Source: Candidatus Poribacteria bacterium (lineage in GTDB: Bacteria > Poribacteria > WGA-4E > WGA-3G). From it: 64,000 nucleotides of DNA. Below are positions 44,153-52,500 of the stretch, in pieces (position 1 is the stretch's first letter; every line of letters starts with the position of its first letter). The DNA lies in contig JAAXGN010000051.1 of NCBI GenBank assembly GCA_012267415.1, positions 1-64,000 of the forward strand. The letters run 5' to 3'. Below the pieces are notes generated by a model. It did not search any database and was not told the origin of the DNA. It worked only from the letters and a program-made list of their open reading frames with translations. Position numbers and translations under genes: made by a program.

Positions 44153-44220
44153 TGGAAGATCGGAAGGGTGGAAAAGAAAGGAAATATGGGATGCGATTCC
44201 AGCCCTTCCATTCTTCTACT
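44153..44220. repeat. Purine-rich hairpin after a sorting-tail gene
   Basis: Left arm GGAAGATCGGAAGGGTGGAA and right arm TTCCAGCCCTTCCATTCTTC; related to 40021-40113. Likely a terminator or small dispersed repeat. Confidence 0.45.
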
Positions 44221-44271
44221 CAACAACATGATTGCACATAACAACTGATTGTAAAAAATAAGGAGTTGATT

Positions 44272-46980
44272 ATGAACACATACATACTGAAGCAAAAAAG
44301 TTTTGTATTCATTCTGGTCACAATTTTGATGATAATCTTTGGAACACAAAGTATCAGTTTCGCACAGGAAGCGAATCCAACAATAACAGCATCTGTTGAA
44401 GAACCGTTGACAGAGGCAACACTACACGGCAGCATTATCACCCTTACACTCACCGGGGGGAGGTTTGTTGATTGGAATTGGAGAGTGGATATCAGAAACG
44501 CGTTGTCCGTCTCCGGCATTGATGGTGTTACTTTTAGGTCGTGGGATGTGGAACGTGTGAGCGACACAGTGGCAACTGTTGAACTTAAATTTGCTGGCAA
44601 CATAGACATCAATGCCACCCTTACTTTCACCGTGGCAGCTGGCGCAATCGCAGAATATAATGGAAACGCGCTCACTGCAACACTACCTGTCACCGCGATA
44701 CAGGAATCACTGGAAGCATCTACGGAGACACCCTTGACAGAGGCAAATCTACACGGAAGTATCATCACGCTCATACTCAACGGTCAGTTTGATGATCGGT
44801 GGAAGATTGAAGACGCGTTATCAGTCTCTGGTATCAATGGCGTTACTGTAGATGGTGTGAGGCGTGTGAGCGACACGGTGGTAACTGTTGAACTTGAATT
44901 TGCTGGCAACATTGACACCGATGCTACCCTGACTTTCACCGTGGAGGCAGGCGCAATCGTAGCTTATGATGGAAACGCGCTCACTGCGACACTTCCTGTC
45001 ACTGCGATACAGGAATCGCTGGAGGCATCTACAGAAGCACCCTTGACAGAAGCGATGCTGAACGGAGGCATTATTGCACTCACACTCACCGGGCGGAAGT
45101 TTGTTGATCGATGGAATATCAGAGACGCGGTGTCCATCTCCGGCGTTGACGGGATCTCTCTTGCTTTCCTAAGTCGCGTAAGCGACACGGAAGTGGCAAT
45201 TAGACTTGGGTTTGCTGGCAACATTGACGAAGATACGATCCTAACGCTCACCGTTGGTGCCGATGCCATCTTAGGCGGCTACGATAATGACTTTATTATT
45301 CAAATCCCCGTCACAGCCGTGGAGGAATCGCTGGAAGCATCTACAGAGGCACCGTTGACGGAGGCAACACTGCACAGAAGTGTTATCACCTTAACACTTA
45401 GTGGGCGGCAATTCAATGATGCTGAATGGGTCATCGAAGAGGCGTTGTCTGTCTCCGGCATTGATGGGGTTACTATTGGAGAATGGTGGTGGTCGCATGT
45501 GAGGCGTGTGAATGACACGGAGGCAACTCTGGAACTGACCTTCTCTGGTAACATTGACGAGGATGCCACGCTCACCCTCACCGTCGGTGCTGATGCCATC
45601 GTAGGTTACGATAAAGACTTTACCTTTCAATTCCCTGTCACTGCCGTTGAGGAATCACTGACCGCATCAACGGAGTTTCCATTGACAGAGGCAACGCTGG
45701 ACGGAAGCATCATCTCCCTTTCACTTAGTGGGCGTCACTTTGCTGATCTTTGGTATATAGAAGGAGATGACATATTAGTCTCTGGCATTGAGGGTGTTGA
45801 TTTTGAATCGTGGGATCATGTGAGCGACACAGAGATAGCAGTTCCACTTGTATTTGATGGCACTGACTTTGATACCGATGCAACGCTGACCTTTACTGTC
45901 GCGGCAAGTCTGGCAAATTATAATCAGGCGTTAACTGCAGAAATTCCCGTTACCGCAATAAAGCAATCAGGTGCCACTGTAAGCATTTCGCCATCATCAG
46001 TCGCATGCCCTGACGTGGGAGAGACGTTAACATTCAGTCTCAATATCACAGGTGGAGAGAACATCGCAGGCTATCAAGCAACCGTCCTATATAGTTCCAC
46101 CGCATTTGACTATATGAGGAGTGTTAATGGCAACTACCTACCAGAAGACTCGTTCTTTTGGGCACGAGGAACAAAACTTGCCGCGAGTACACTCTCCGAG
46201 GCAAGTAATGGGGACGGTACACTCGCTACCCTCACATTTAAGGTTGAAGACTTTAAGCCATCCACACTGACCATATCCAAAGTCTACCTTGTAGATGCAG
46301 ATGGAAAACGTTGGGAAGCTGCCACGGAAAATGGGGAAGTGACGATACCGCCAGAACCCGAAAATGCAATCTTGGGAGATATCAACCGCGATGGTGTTGT
46401 GAACATCCAAGATTTGGTTATTGTTAGCACCCGTTTTGGTCAACGGGGCAACAATAGTGCGGATATCAACGGTGATCATCTGGTCGATATCGTTGACCTT
46501 GTCCTCGTGGCAAGCGCAGTTAACGCGGCGGCAGCTGCACCGCCATTGAATTCACAGGTTTTGAAACTGATCACCGCAAGTGATGTCCAATTTTGGCTTT
46601 CCCAAGCACGACAATTAACCCTTACTGATCTTGCCTACCGACGCGGTATTACCGTGCTGGAACAACTCCTAAAAACGTTAACACCGAAAAAGACCATACT
46701 ACTACCCAATTATCCCAATCCATTCAATCCTGAAACGTGGATTCCGTATCATTTGTCTAACGACGTTGACGTTCAGATATCCATTTACGATACGAAAGGC
46801 GTGTTAGTACGTCGATTGGATTTGGGACATCAGGTGGCTGCCTACTATACAGATCGGACGAAAGCGGCGTATTGGGACGGTAAAAATGCTTTCGGTGAAC
46901 GGGTAGCAAGCGGTGTATATTTCTACCACCTATCTGCGGGAGACTATTCTGCCACACGGAAAATGTTAATTCTGAAGTAA
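44272..46980 (+). CDS. Secreted five-beta-domain, cohesin-dockerin protein with sorting tail
   Basis: 902 residues from ATG 44272 (AAGGAG 44260-44265; TTG 44266 overlaps the ribosome site and is rejected). Signal peptide about 1-32 (SFA-QE). Five tandem beta domains, each about 100-110 residues and starting PLTEATLHGSIITLTL-like, run to about 570. A cohesin-like domain (VSISPSSVACPDVGETLTFS, GYQATVLYSSTAF) follows at about 575-690. The dockerin (GDINRDGVVNIQDLVIV, DINGDHLVDIVDLVLVASAV) is at about 700-755. The tail has YPNPFNPETWIPYHL and ends ATRKMLILK, with a more divergent middle (KGVLVRRLDLGHQVAAYYTD). Presumed extracellular. Domain number differs from its neighbours, which suggests growth by unequal exchange. 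Confidence 0.85.
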   Translation: MNTYILKQKSFVFILVTILMIIFGTQSISFAQEANPTITASVEEPLTEATLHGSIITLTLTGGRFVDWNWRVDIRNALSVSGIDGVTFRSWDVERVSDTVATVELKFAGNIDINATLTFTVAAGAIAEYNGNALTATLPVTAIQESLEASTETPLTEANLHGSIITLILNGQFDDRWKIEDALSVSGINGVTVDGVRRVSDTVVTVELEFAGNIDTDATLTFTVEAGAIVAYDGNALTATLPVTAIQESLEASTEAPLTEAMLNGGIIALTLTGRKFVDRWNIRDAVSISGVDGISLAFLSRVSDTEVAIRLGFAGNIDEDTILTLTVGADAILGGYDNDFIIQIPVTAVEESLEASTEAPLTEATLHRSVITLTLSGRQFNDAEWVIEEALSVSGIDGVTIGEWWWSHVRRVNDTEATLELTFSGNIDEDATLTLTVGADAIVGYDKDFTFQFPVTAVEESLTASTEFPLTEATLDGSIISLSLSGRHFADLWYIEGDDILVSGIEGVDFESWDHVSDTEIAVPLVFDGTDFDTDATLTFTVAASLANYNQALTAEIPVTAIKQSGATVSISPSSVACPDVGETLTFSLNITGGENIAGYQATVLYSSTAFDYMRSVNGNYLPEDSFFWARGTKLAASTLSEASNGDGTLATLTFKVEDFKPSTLTISKVYLVDADGKRWEAATENGEVTIPPEPENAILGDINRDGVVNIQDLVIVSTRFGQRGNNSADINGDHLVDIVDLVLVASAVNAAAAAPPLNSQVLKLITASDVQFWLSQARQLTLTDLAYRRGITVLEQLLKTLTPKKTILLPNYPNPFNPETWIPYHLSNDVDVQISIYDTKGVLVRRLDLGHQVAAYYTDRTKAAYWDGKNAFGERVASGVYFYHLSAGDYSATRKMLILK

Positions 46981-47001
46981 TTCAAAAAGGAGACTGAACT
47001 C

Positions 47002-49446
47002 ATGAAAAGAACCACCTTTTTCATTTTAATCATACTTATTTTTTCAGCCATCGGTCTACAAATTACGCACGCACAAATTGTCTTTGAACATGGTGATTAT
47101 GTTTATTCAGTGGCGTTTTCGCCGGTGGACAATACACTGCTTGCCTCAGGATCATCAGATGGGACGGTGAAACTATGGGATGTAGAGACCCAAACAGATG
47201 TCGCTACACTTGAGGGGCATGCTGCTGGGATTGCGTCTGTCGCTTTTTCACCCAACGGCATGTTACTTGCGTCCGGGGCAGGAGATGGCACAGTGAAACT
47301 CTGGGATGCGAAAACGCACACAAATATTGAAACACTTGAATGGCCTGCGAATGAAGTCACTTCAGTAGCGTTTTCACCCGATGGTACACTTCTCGCCGCC
47401 GGGGCATGGGATGGGACTATCAAGTTATGGGATGTTGAAACACATCAAAATATCGCTACATTTGGTGGTTACGATGCAGCTACCGTGGATGCTATCGTTG
47501 CTGTAGAGACAGAGAGAACTTGGTTTACACCTGTGTCGTTTTTGTCCAATACAACCCTCGCCGCTGGGTCAGGGGATAGGATCAAGTTGTGGGATGTTGA
47601 GACGGAAGAAAATATCGCGACCTTTGAAGTGCCTGGTGATCTTATAATTTCTATGGCGTGTTCGCCGGATGGTACAACCCTCGCCGCTGGGACATATAAT
47701 GAGCTCGTCAAGGTATGGGATGTCGCGACCCACACAAATACGATCACTTTTCCATCAACAGCTGCGCGTAGTGCATGGTTTGTACCTCCGCCTTTTATAT
47801 CGTTTTCACCTGATGGCACACGGCTTGCATTTACGTCTACAGGTGTAGCACTGTGGAACATCGAAACAGGTACACAGACGGATCGCCAGATAGGACATAC
47901 GCGTGTTATCCGTTCTGTATCCTTTTCAGTTGATGGATCACTACTTGCATCTGGAGCACAGGATGGCACAGTGAGGTTGTGGGCCCCGTCGTCCTTTCAG
48001 ACAGCACTGGTCGCATCAACAGCGTCTCCATTGACGGAAGCAACCCTTAATGGAAACGTCGTTACACTCACACTCAACGGTCATCGGTTTGTTGATAGCG
48101 AAGGGGAGATTTTGTTCGCAATATCAGTCTCCGGCATTGATGGTGTCACTATTGGGCAGAATGTGAAACTTGCTGATGGTTCCACTATTATCTTGGGAGG
48201 TGTGGATCGTGTAAGCGATACAGAGGTAGCAGTTCCACTTGTATTTAATGGCACTGACTTTGATACCGATGCAACGCTCACTATCACCGTGGACGGTGAT
48301 GCAATAGTAGGTCCCGATCCTGACCGCATTGTACCTGGCTTCACTGTACAAGTACCTGTTCACGCGACACCGAAATCGAACGCCACCGTGAGCATTTCAC
48401 CCTCACCAATCATACCCCCTGCTGTCGGAGATCAGTTAACAATCAGCGTAAATATCGTTGGTGGAGAAAACGTGGTAGGCTATCAAGCAACCGTGTTGTT
48501 TGATGATTCTGTCCTTTACTATATAGGAAGTGCCAACGGCGACTACCTACCAAGAGAGGCGTTCTTTGCGGACCCGTTTATCAATTACAATTGGATAGAA
48601 GGAACTTCCTTTGATGAAGGATATTGGGAAAGAAGTGTAACACTTGCCGCAAACACACTCGCTGGGGTAGCGAACGGCGATGGTACACTTGCAACCCTCA
48701 CATTTAAGGTCGAAGACTTTAGAGCATCTAAGTTGACCTTATCCCAATTCTACCTTGTGGATTCGGCCGGAAAACTTTGGGAGGTCCATACTGAAAATGC
48801 GGAGATAACTTTACCGCCAGAACCGGCAGATGCAATCTTGGGAGATATCAATCGTGATGGTGTTGTCAACATCCAAGATTTAATAATCGTTGGTGCCCGT
48901 TACGGTCAGAGAGGTCATAACAGTGCCGATCTCAATGGTGATGGTCTCGTGGATATCGTTGACCTTGTCCTCATAGCAAATGAATTCAGCGCGGCTGCAG
49001 CTGCACCATCTTTGGATCCACAGGTATTGGAACAACTGTCCGCCGCGGATGTCAAAGATTGGCTAACGCAAGCAAGACAACTTATGCAAACTGATCCTGC
49101 ATACCTGCGCGGTATTACCGTGCTGGAGCAACTCCATAAGGCATTGACTCCCAAAGTAACAGCACTTCTACCGAACTTCCCTAACCCGTTCAATCCAGAG
49201 ACGTGGATACCGTATCAGTTGGCGAAGGATGCGGAAGTTACACTGCATATCTATGCTATGAACGGTACACTGGTGCGGACGTTGTCACTTGGTCATCAAG
49301 CTGCAGGAACGTATCAGAGTCGTTCGCGTGCGGTGTATTGGGATGGTAAAAACGAATTCGGTGAAAAGGTGGCAAGTGGCGTGTTTTTCTATAAGCTCAC
49401 CGCAGGTGAGTTCTCTGCTACGCGCAAGATGTTGATACGGAAATGA
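47002..49446 (+). CDS. Secreted WD40 protein with beta, cohesin and dockerin domains and sorting tail
   Basis: 814 residues. Signal peptide about 1-24 (THA-QI). About seven WD40 blades span residues 28-335 (VAFSPNGMLLASGAGDGTVKLWD and variants, several degenerate), enough for a closed propeller. Then one beta domain (PLTEATLNGNVVTLTLNG), a cohesin-like domain (VSISPSPIIPPAVGDQLTIS, GYQATVLFDDSVLYYI), a dockerin (GDINRDGVVNIQDLIIV, DLNGDGLVDIVDLVLIAN) and the tail FPNPFNPETWIPYQL ... ATRKMLIRK. It begins 21 bp after the preceding stop, with AAAAAGGAG as ribosome site, so the two are probably one transcript. WD40 propellers are usually cytoplasmic; here one is fused to export and cell-surface modules. 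Ligand unknown. Confidence 0.87.
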   Translation: MKRTTFFILIILIFSAIGLQITHAQIVFEHGDYVYSVAFSPVDNTLLASGSSDGTVKLWDVETQTDVATLEGHAAGIASVAFSPNGMLLASGAGDGTVKLWDAKTHTNIETLEWPANEVTSVAFSPDGTLLAAGAWDGTIKLWDVETHQNIATFGGYDAATVDAIVAVETERTWFTPVSFLSNTTLAAGSGDRIKLWDVETEENIATFEVPGDLIISMACSPDGTTLAAGTYNELVKVWDVATHTNTITFPSTAARSAWFVPPPFISFSPDGTRLAFTSTGVALWNIETGTQTDRQIGHTRVIRSVSFSVDGSLLASGAQDGTVRLWAPSSFQTALVASTASPLTEATLNGNVVTLTLNGHRFVDSEGEILFAISVSGIDGVTIGQNVKLADGSTIILGGVDRVSDTEVAVPLVFNGTDFDTDATLTITVDGDAIVGPDPDRIVPGFTVQVPVHATPKSNATVSISPSPIIPPAVGDQLTISVNIVGGENVVGYQATVLFDDSVLYYIGSANGDYLPREAFFADPFINYNWIEGTSFDEGYWERSVTLAANTLAGVANGDGTLATLTFKVEDFRASKLTLSQFYLVDSAGKLWEVHTENAEITLPPEPADAILGDINRDGVVNIQDLIIVGARYGQRGHNSADLNGDGLVDIVDLVLIANEFSAAAAAPSLDPQVLEQLSAADVKDWLTQARQLMQTDPAYLRGITVLEQLHKALTPKVTALLPNFPNPFNPETWIPYQLAKDAEVTLHIYAMNGTLVRTLSLGHQAAGTYQSRSRAVYWDGKNEFGEKVASGVFFYKLTAGEFSATRKMLIRK

Positions 49447-49468
49447 AGCTAAACACAAAAATAACTGT

Positions 49469-49597
49469 CTGAATCGCGGATTACACAGAGGACACAGAGG
49501 ACACGGAAAAAAGAGGGCTTTGGTCACACATACAGGTTTTCTTGTGAAATCAAATATAGGAGGCACAAGAGTCCCTTCCGCGTAATCCGCGATTCAG
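49469..49597. repeat. Element with CTGAATCGCGGATTAC inverted ends
   Basis: CTGAATCGCGGATTAC at 49469-49484 and its exact complement at 49582-49597 bracket about 97 bp containing CACAGAGGACACAGAGGACACGG. The left half is related to the blocks at 6791 and 8601. Follows the WD40 gene and could terminate its transcript. Confidence 0.75.
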
Positions 49598-49615
49598 AAC
49601 AAGTTTACACATCTT

Positions 49616-49683
49616 CTGTAGGAGGGAACTCCGATTCCCGACTGAACGGTTTGATAGTCGGGAAGCGGAGTTACCTCCTACAG
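49616..49683. repeat. 68-bp hairpin element, CTGTAGGAGGG family copy 1
   Basis: A near-perfect fold-back: CTGTAGGAGGGAACTCCG and its complement at the right end, with inner arms TTCCCGACT / AGTCGGGAA around a short loop. The same sequence with one change forms the core of the element at 61939-62077. Confidence 0.8.
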
Positions 49684-49756
49684 AAAAGAATGTAAAATTA
49701 ATTTTATGTTCTACCATATTTTGAAAATTCAGTATAATCAATAAAGGAGATTATTT

Positions 49757-50671
49757 ATGATTTTTAGAAAAGTGAGTCTACTCACGACACTTTTCCTTAT
49801 AGCTGTTCTCGGTTGCGAATACACAAAACCCGTGATGCATCCAGAAGATACTATTGTTCCGTTGTCATTGGAAATGAACCAGACCTTGATGCAAAATTGG
49901 CGGGTTACAACAATTGATGGAGCAGCGTTTTCCGATAGCTTATCACAGCTGCAAACACTTGTTGCCGAACATGTTAGTGATGAAATAAACATATCTTTCT
50001 CGGGCACCGTCACTAACCCTATTTTTCGGTTTAATGCAGATGGAACGTGGGAATTGGAAGTATACTACGACCTTTTCTGTGAACGCAGCCCTATACTCAA
50101 CAATGATCCTAATTCTCACATCATTCCTGAGCTTGGCAACATTGATCCTAACATTCTTTCTGAGCTTGGCATCACTCATCCAAGCATCATTGAAAATAGT
50201 TCGCTTGTTTTTATCAGACTTATTGTCGGTGGCACATACATTGCTGGGTATGACACAGAAAAACAATCTAATGTGCTGATTTTTGAGACCGAAAAACCGA
50301 CACAAGTCACCATATACCATGAAAATCCGTATAGCGATTTTGGTATTACTTGTATTCCTGAATATCCTTGCGATCTCAATTTTTATCCAGCGTTCACGGC
50401 AGACCTTGATTGGAGCATTTTTGACGATGAACCGTTATCAAAGTTATTCTCAACACCCCTTTTTGATACCCAGATCGCTACACCCGTGGTGTATACATGG
50501 GATACGGTTACTTCTGAAGGCACACCGGAAGATTTTTACTTGGAACGGGGATGGGGTGCAGGCAGCAGCTTTTTACCTGAAGATGCTTCACTTATACGTC
50601 GGACGATTCGGCTTTATTCCCAGGGGCAAGAGGACATCAATTTTAGGAGAACCGATGAAAGAACCGATTAG
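49757..50671 (+). CDS. Lipoprotein, unknown family, copy 1
   Basis: 304 residues. AAAGGAG precedes the ATG. Signal with lipobox AVLGC (Cys20). The mature part is beta-rich with FNADGTWELEVYYD and Gly/Tyr turns (GTYIAGYDTEKQSNVLIFETE), a lipocalin- or META-like look, but I cannot assign it. A paralogue with a nearly identical first 90 residues lies at 51422. Relative to that copy the last 60 residues differ (WDTVTSEGTPEDFYLERGWG) yet both end with RLYSQGQEDI, so sections may have been exchanged. Ends just before a detached FN3-like tail fragment. Confidence 0.65.
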   Translation: MIFRKVSLLTTLFLIAVLGCEYTKPVMHPEDTIVPLSLEMNQTLMQNWRVTTIDGAAFSDSLSQLQTLVAEHVSDEINISFSGTVTNPIFRFNADGTWELEVYYDLFCERSPILNNDPNSHIIPELGNIDPNILSELGITHPSIIENSSLVFIRLIVGGTYIAGYDTEKQSNVLIFETEKPTQVTIYHENPYSDFGITCIPEYPCDLNFYPAFTADLDWSIFDDEPLSKLFSTPLFDTQIATPVVYTWDTVTSEGTPEDFYLERGWGAGSSFLPEDASLIRRTIRLYSQGQEDINFRRTDERTD

Positions 50672-50718
50672 AGATAGCAGACATACTTTCCACAACAAGG
50701 AGAAACGACTCATAAAAA

Positions 50719-50843
50719 CCACTCTATGTGATATATCCCATGCCGGTGTGCGGGAGCAGTTAGCAACTGTTCGCCTGAGAAGACTTATATCTGCTCATGG
50801 TAAACTGACTACCCGTTGGGCAGATTTGAAGACAGTGGAATAG
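50719..50843 (+). pseudogene. Detached remnant of the FN3-like C-terminal domain
   Basis: One frame reads DISHAGVREQLATVRLRRLI then SAHGKLTTRWADLKTVE to TAG 50841-50843. It closely matches the last 40 residues of the zincin-LRR protease (DVSHAGVREQLATVRLRGLV...). No start, no upstream part of the domain. A leftover of a larger surface-protein gene. Confidence 0.78.
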
Positions 50844-50877
50844 ATTCAAACACCTAGTGCTTAGTCAACATACTATT

Positions 50878-50969
50878 GTAGGTCGCGATTCGGCTATCTG
50901 TAAGATGGGCTCCTACATTTTCCCGAATAAGCAATGTGTTTGGTCGCGATTCGGAGATCGCTCCTACAG
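50878..50969. repeat. Inverted-repeat element with GGTCGCGATTCGG
   Basis: TGTAGGTCGCGATTCGG at 50878 and GGTCGCGATTCGGAGATCGC through TCCTACAG (50942-50969). The right part is the exact complement of 36288-36315. The 50672-51421 gap holds only this, the tail remnant before it and the repeat cluster after it. Confidence 0.65.
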
Positions 50970-51018
50970 GTGGGTGTATACTTATTTCAATAATTCACCA
51001 TAATTACTTAATCTTCAT

Positions 51019-51320
51019 ACGGGACGATATGTGTAGATTAAACACACGAGATAAACATATCGTCCCTACGGGACTGAAGAATGGATGGTCAACCTGATCT
51101 ATAAACATATCGTCCCTACGGGACTGAAGAGGATGTTAAAGCCGTTTTCTATAAATATATCGTCCCTAATGAAGATTAAGTTATAAATTGGGTAATATGC
51201 GGAAAGGGACTTCTAACAAATTGGCGTTAAACAGGCGGTCTGGGAAACCCAGCCCCTACGAGTGTTTTGATGCATTGGATTACCCCAATATTTATTTAAG
51301 CTTCATACGGGACTGAAGAA
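51019..51320. repeat. Second CGTCCCTACGGGACT repeat cluster, invaded by MITEs
   Basis: Right-pointing repeats with cores at 51061-51075 and 51111-51125 and a split copy at 51161-51168 plus 51307-51314. The period is exactly 50 bp, with about 31 bp repeated (TATAAACATATCGTCCCTAC then GGGACTGAAGA) and 19 bp unique. A left-pointing half copy (ACGGGACGATATGTG) is at 51019-51033, abutting the truncated right end of a family B MITE at about 50985-51018. Related to the cluster at 4971-5147. Confidence 0.8.
51169..51306. repeat. Family B MITE nested in a palindromic repeat
   Basis: ATGAAGATTAAG at the left and TTTAAGCTTCAT at the right, with an inner hairpin GGTCTGGGAAACCCAGCCCC. It splits CGTCCCTA from ACGGGACT, so the original CGTCCC-TA-CGGGAC was interrupted at its central TA with TA duplicated. 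This shows the order of events: repeat first, MITE later. Confidence 0.82.
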
Positions 51321-51421
51321 CTAATAGATATTTGCTAATGACTCTCAAAACACATTCTTTTGTAAAATATAGTTATACATTTAGTTATTTAGCACAACTC
51401 ATATAATAAAGGAGATTATTT

Positions 51422-52179
51422 ATGATTTTTAGAAAAGTGAGTCTACTCACGACACTTTTCCTTATAGCTGTTCTCGGTTGTGAATACACAAAACCCGTTT
51501 TGCATCCAGTAGATACTATCGTTCCGTTGTCCCCGGAAATGAGCCAGACCTTGATGCAAAACTGGTGGTCAGTTACAACAATTGATGGAGAACTGATTAC
51601 CGAGAGTTTATCAGAGCTGCAAACGCTTATTGCCGAACATGTGAGTGATGAAATGAGCATATCTTTCTTTGACACAGGCATCGCTTCATCTTTTTGGTTT
51701 AATGCAGATGGAACGTGGGGATGTATAGTAACATATAACCTTTTCGCTGATTTTAGTTCTGTTAGAAAAAATTCGCTTATTTATATCCACCTTTTTGTCG
51801 TTGGTAATTATGTTGCTGGCTATGACTCAGAAAAACAGACTAATGTGCTGATTTTTGAGACCGATAAGCATACAGCAGTCGGCATATATCATGAGAATCC
51901 GGATAGTGATCCACCATTACCATGTATTCCTGAAGAGCCTTGCTATCAACCAGATATTTCTCCTGTGTTCACTGAAGATCTTGATTGGCGTATTTTTGAG
52001 GATGCACCGTTATCAAAGTTATTCTCATCACCCTTTTTGACACCCAGACCGATACACCCGTGGTGTATACATGGGATTTGGTTACTGCTGTAGACGCAGG
52101 CGTACACTACACGATTCGGCTTTATTCCCAGGGACAAGAGGACATCATCTTAGGACGAACCGATGAAGTACTCGATTAG
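51422..52179 (+). CDS. Lipoprotein, unknown family, copy 2 (one frame break near 52034)
   Basis: The direct frame gives 223 residues ending at 52093 with an unrelated end. The paralogue at 49757 reads ACACCCCTTTTTGATACC where this copy reads TCACCCTTTTTGACACC. Restoring one C gives DTQTDTPVVYTWDLVTAVDA and then IRLYSQGQEDIILGRTDE to TAG 52177-52179, about 252 residues. Lipobox AVLGC (Cys20). Beta-rich; family unknown. The break could be a sequencing or assembly error or a real pseudogene mutation. About 65% identical by eye to the upstream copy. Confidence 0.6.
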
Positions 52180-52213
52180 TGATTCGGTTCAGTGCCAGCG
52201 ACTTTGTCATGCC

Positions 52214-52326
52214 GTAGCACATTCATCCTTGATTGTGCAACGAAGCACGTCAACCCACGCGATTCGGAGAGGGGTAATGATGGAGGCGTGTTTACAAAGT
52301 AGCACAATCAAGGATGAATGTGCTAC
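52214..52326. repeat. 113-bp element with perfect 25-bp inverted ends
   Basis: Left arm 52214-52238 (GTAGCACATTCATCCTTGAT...) and right arm 52302-52326 are exact complements. The interior of 63 bp is unrelated to known genes. A solo right arm lies at 6901-6925. The rest of the gap to 52500 shows nothing I recognise. Confidence 0.8.
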
Positions 52327-52500
52327 GGATATATCACGATGTTTGATGGACGGAAAGGGTAATGATATATAAAGGGGAATACGTAAATCCTGATTAGAAA
52401 AAAGTTGACATGTAAAGTGAAAGACCTTAGAATACATAAGAAGCAATTGAGACAGATATAAATGTAGAACAGATGGTATTTCACTTTGGAGGATACGTCT

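Noticed and set aside
44113..44780. Minus-strand gene upstream of the five-beta-domain protein
   Set aside because: The sequence mirrors the plus-strand repeats and has no start context.
50283..50843. A 186-residue protein overlapping the lipoprotein gene in another frame
   Set aside because: Only its last 40 residues are meaningful (the FN3-like tail remnant); the rest is a shadow of the lipoprotein.
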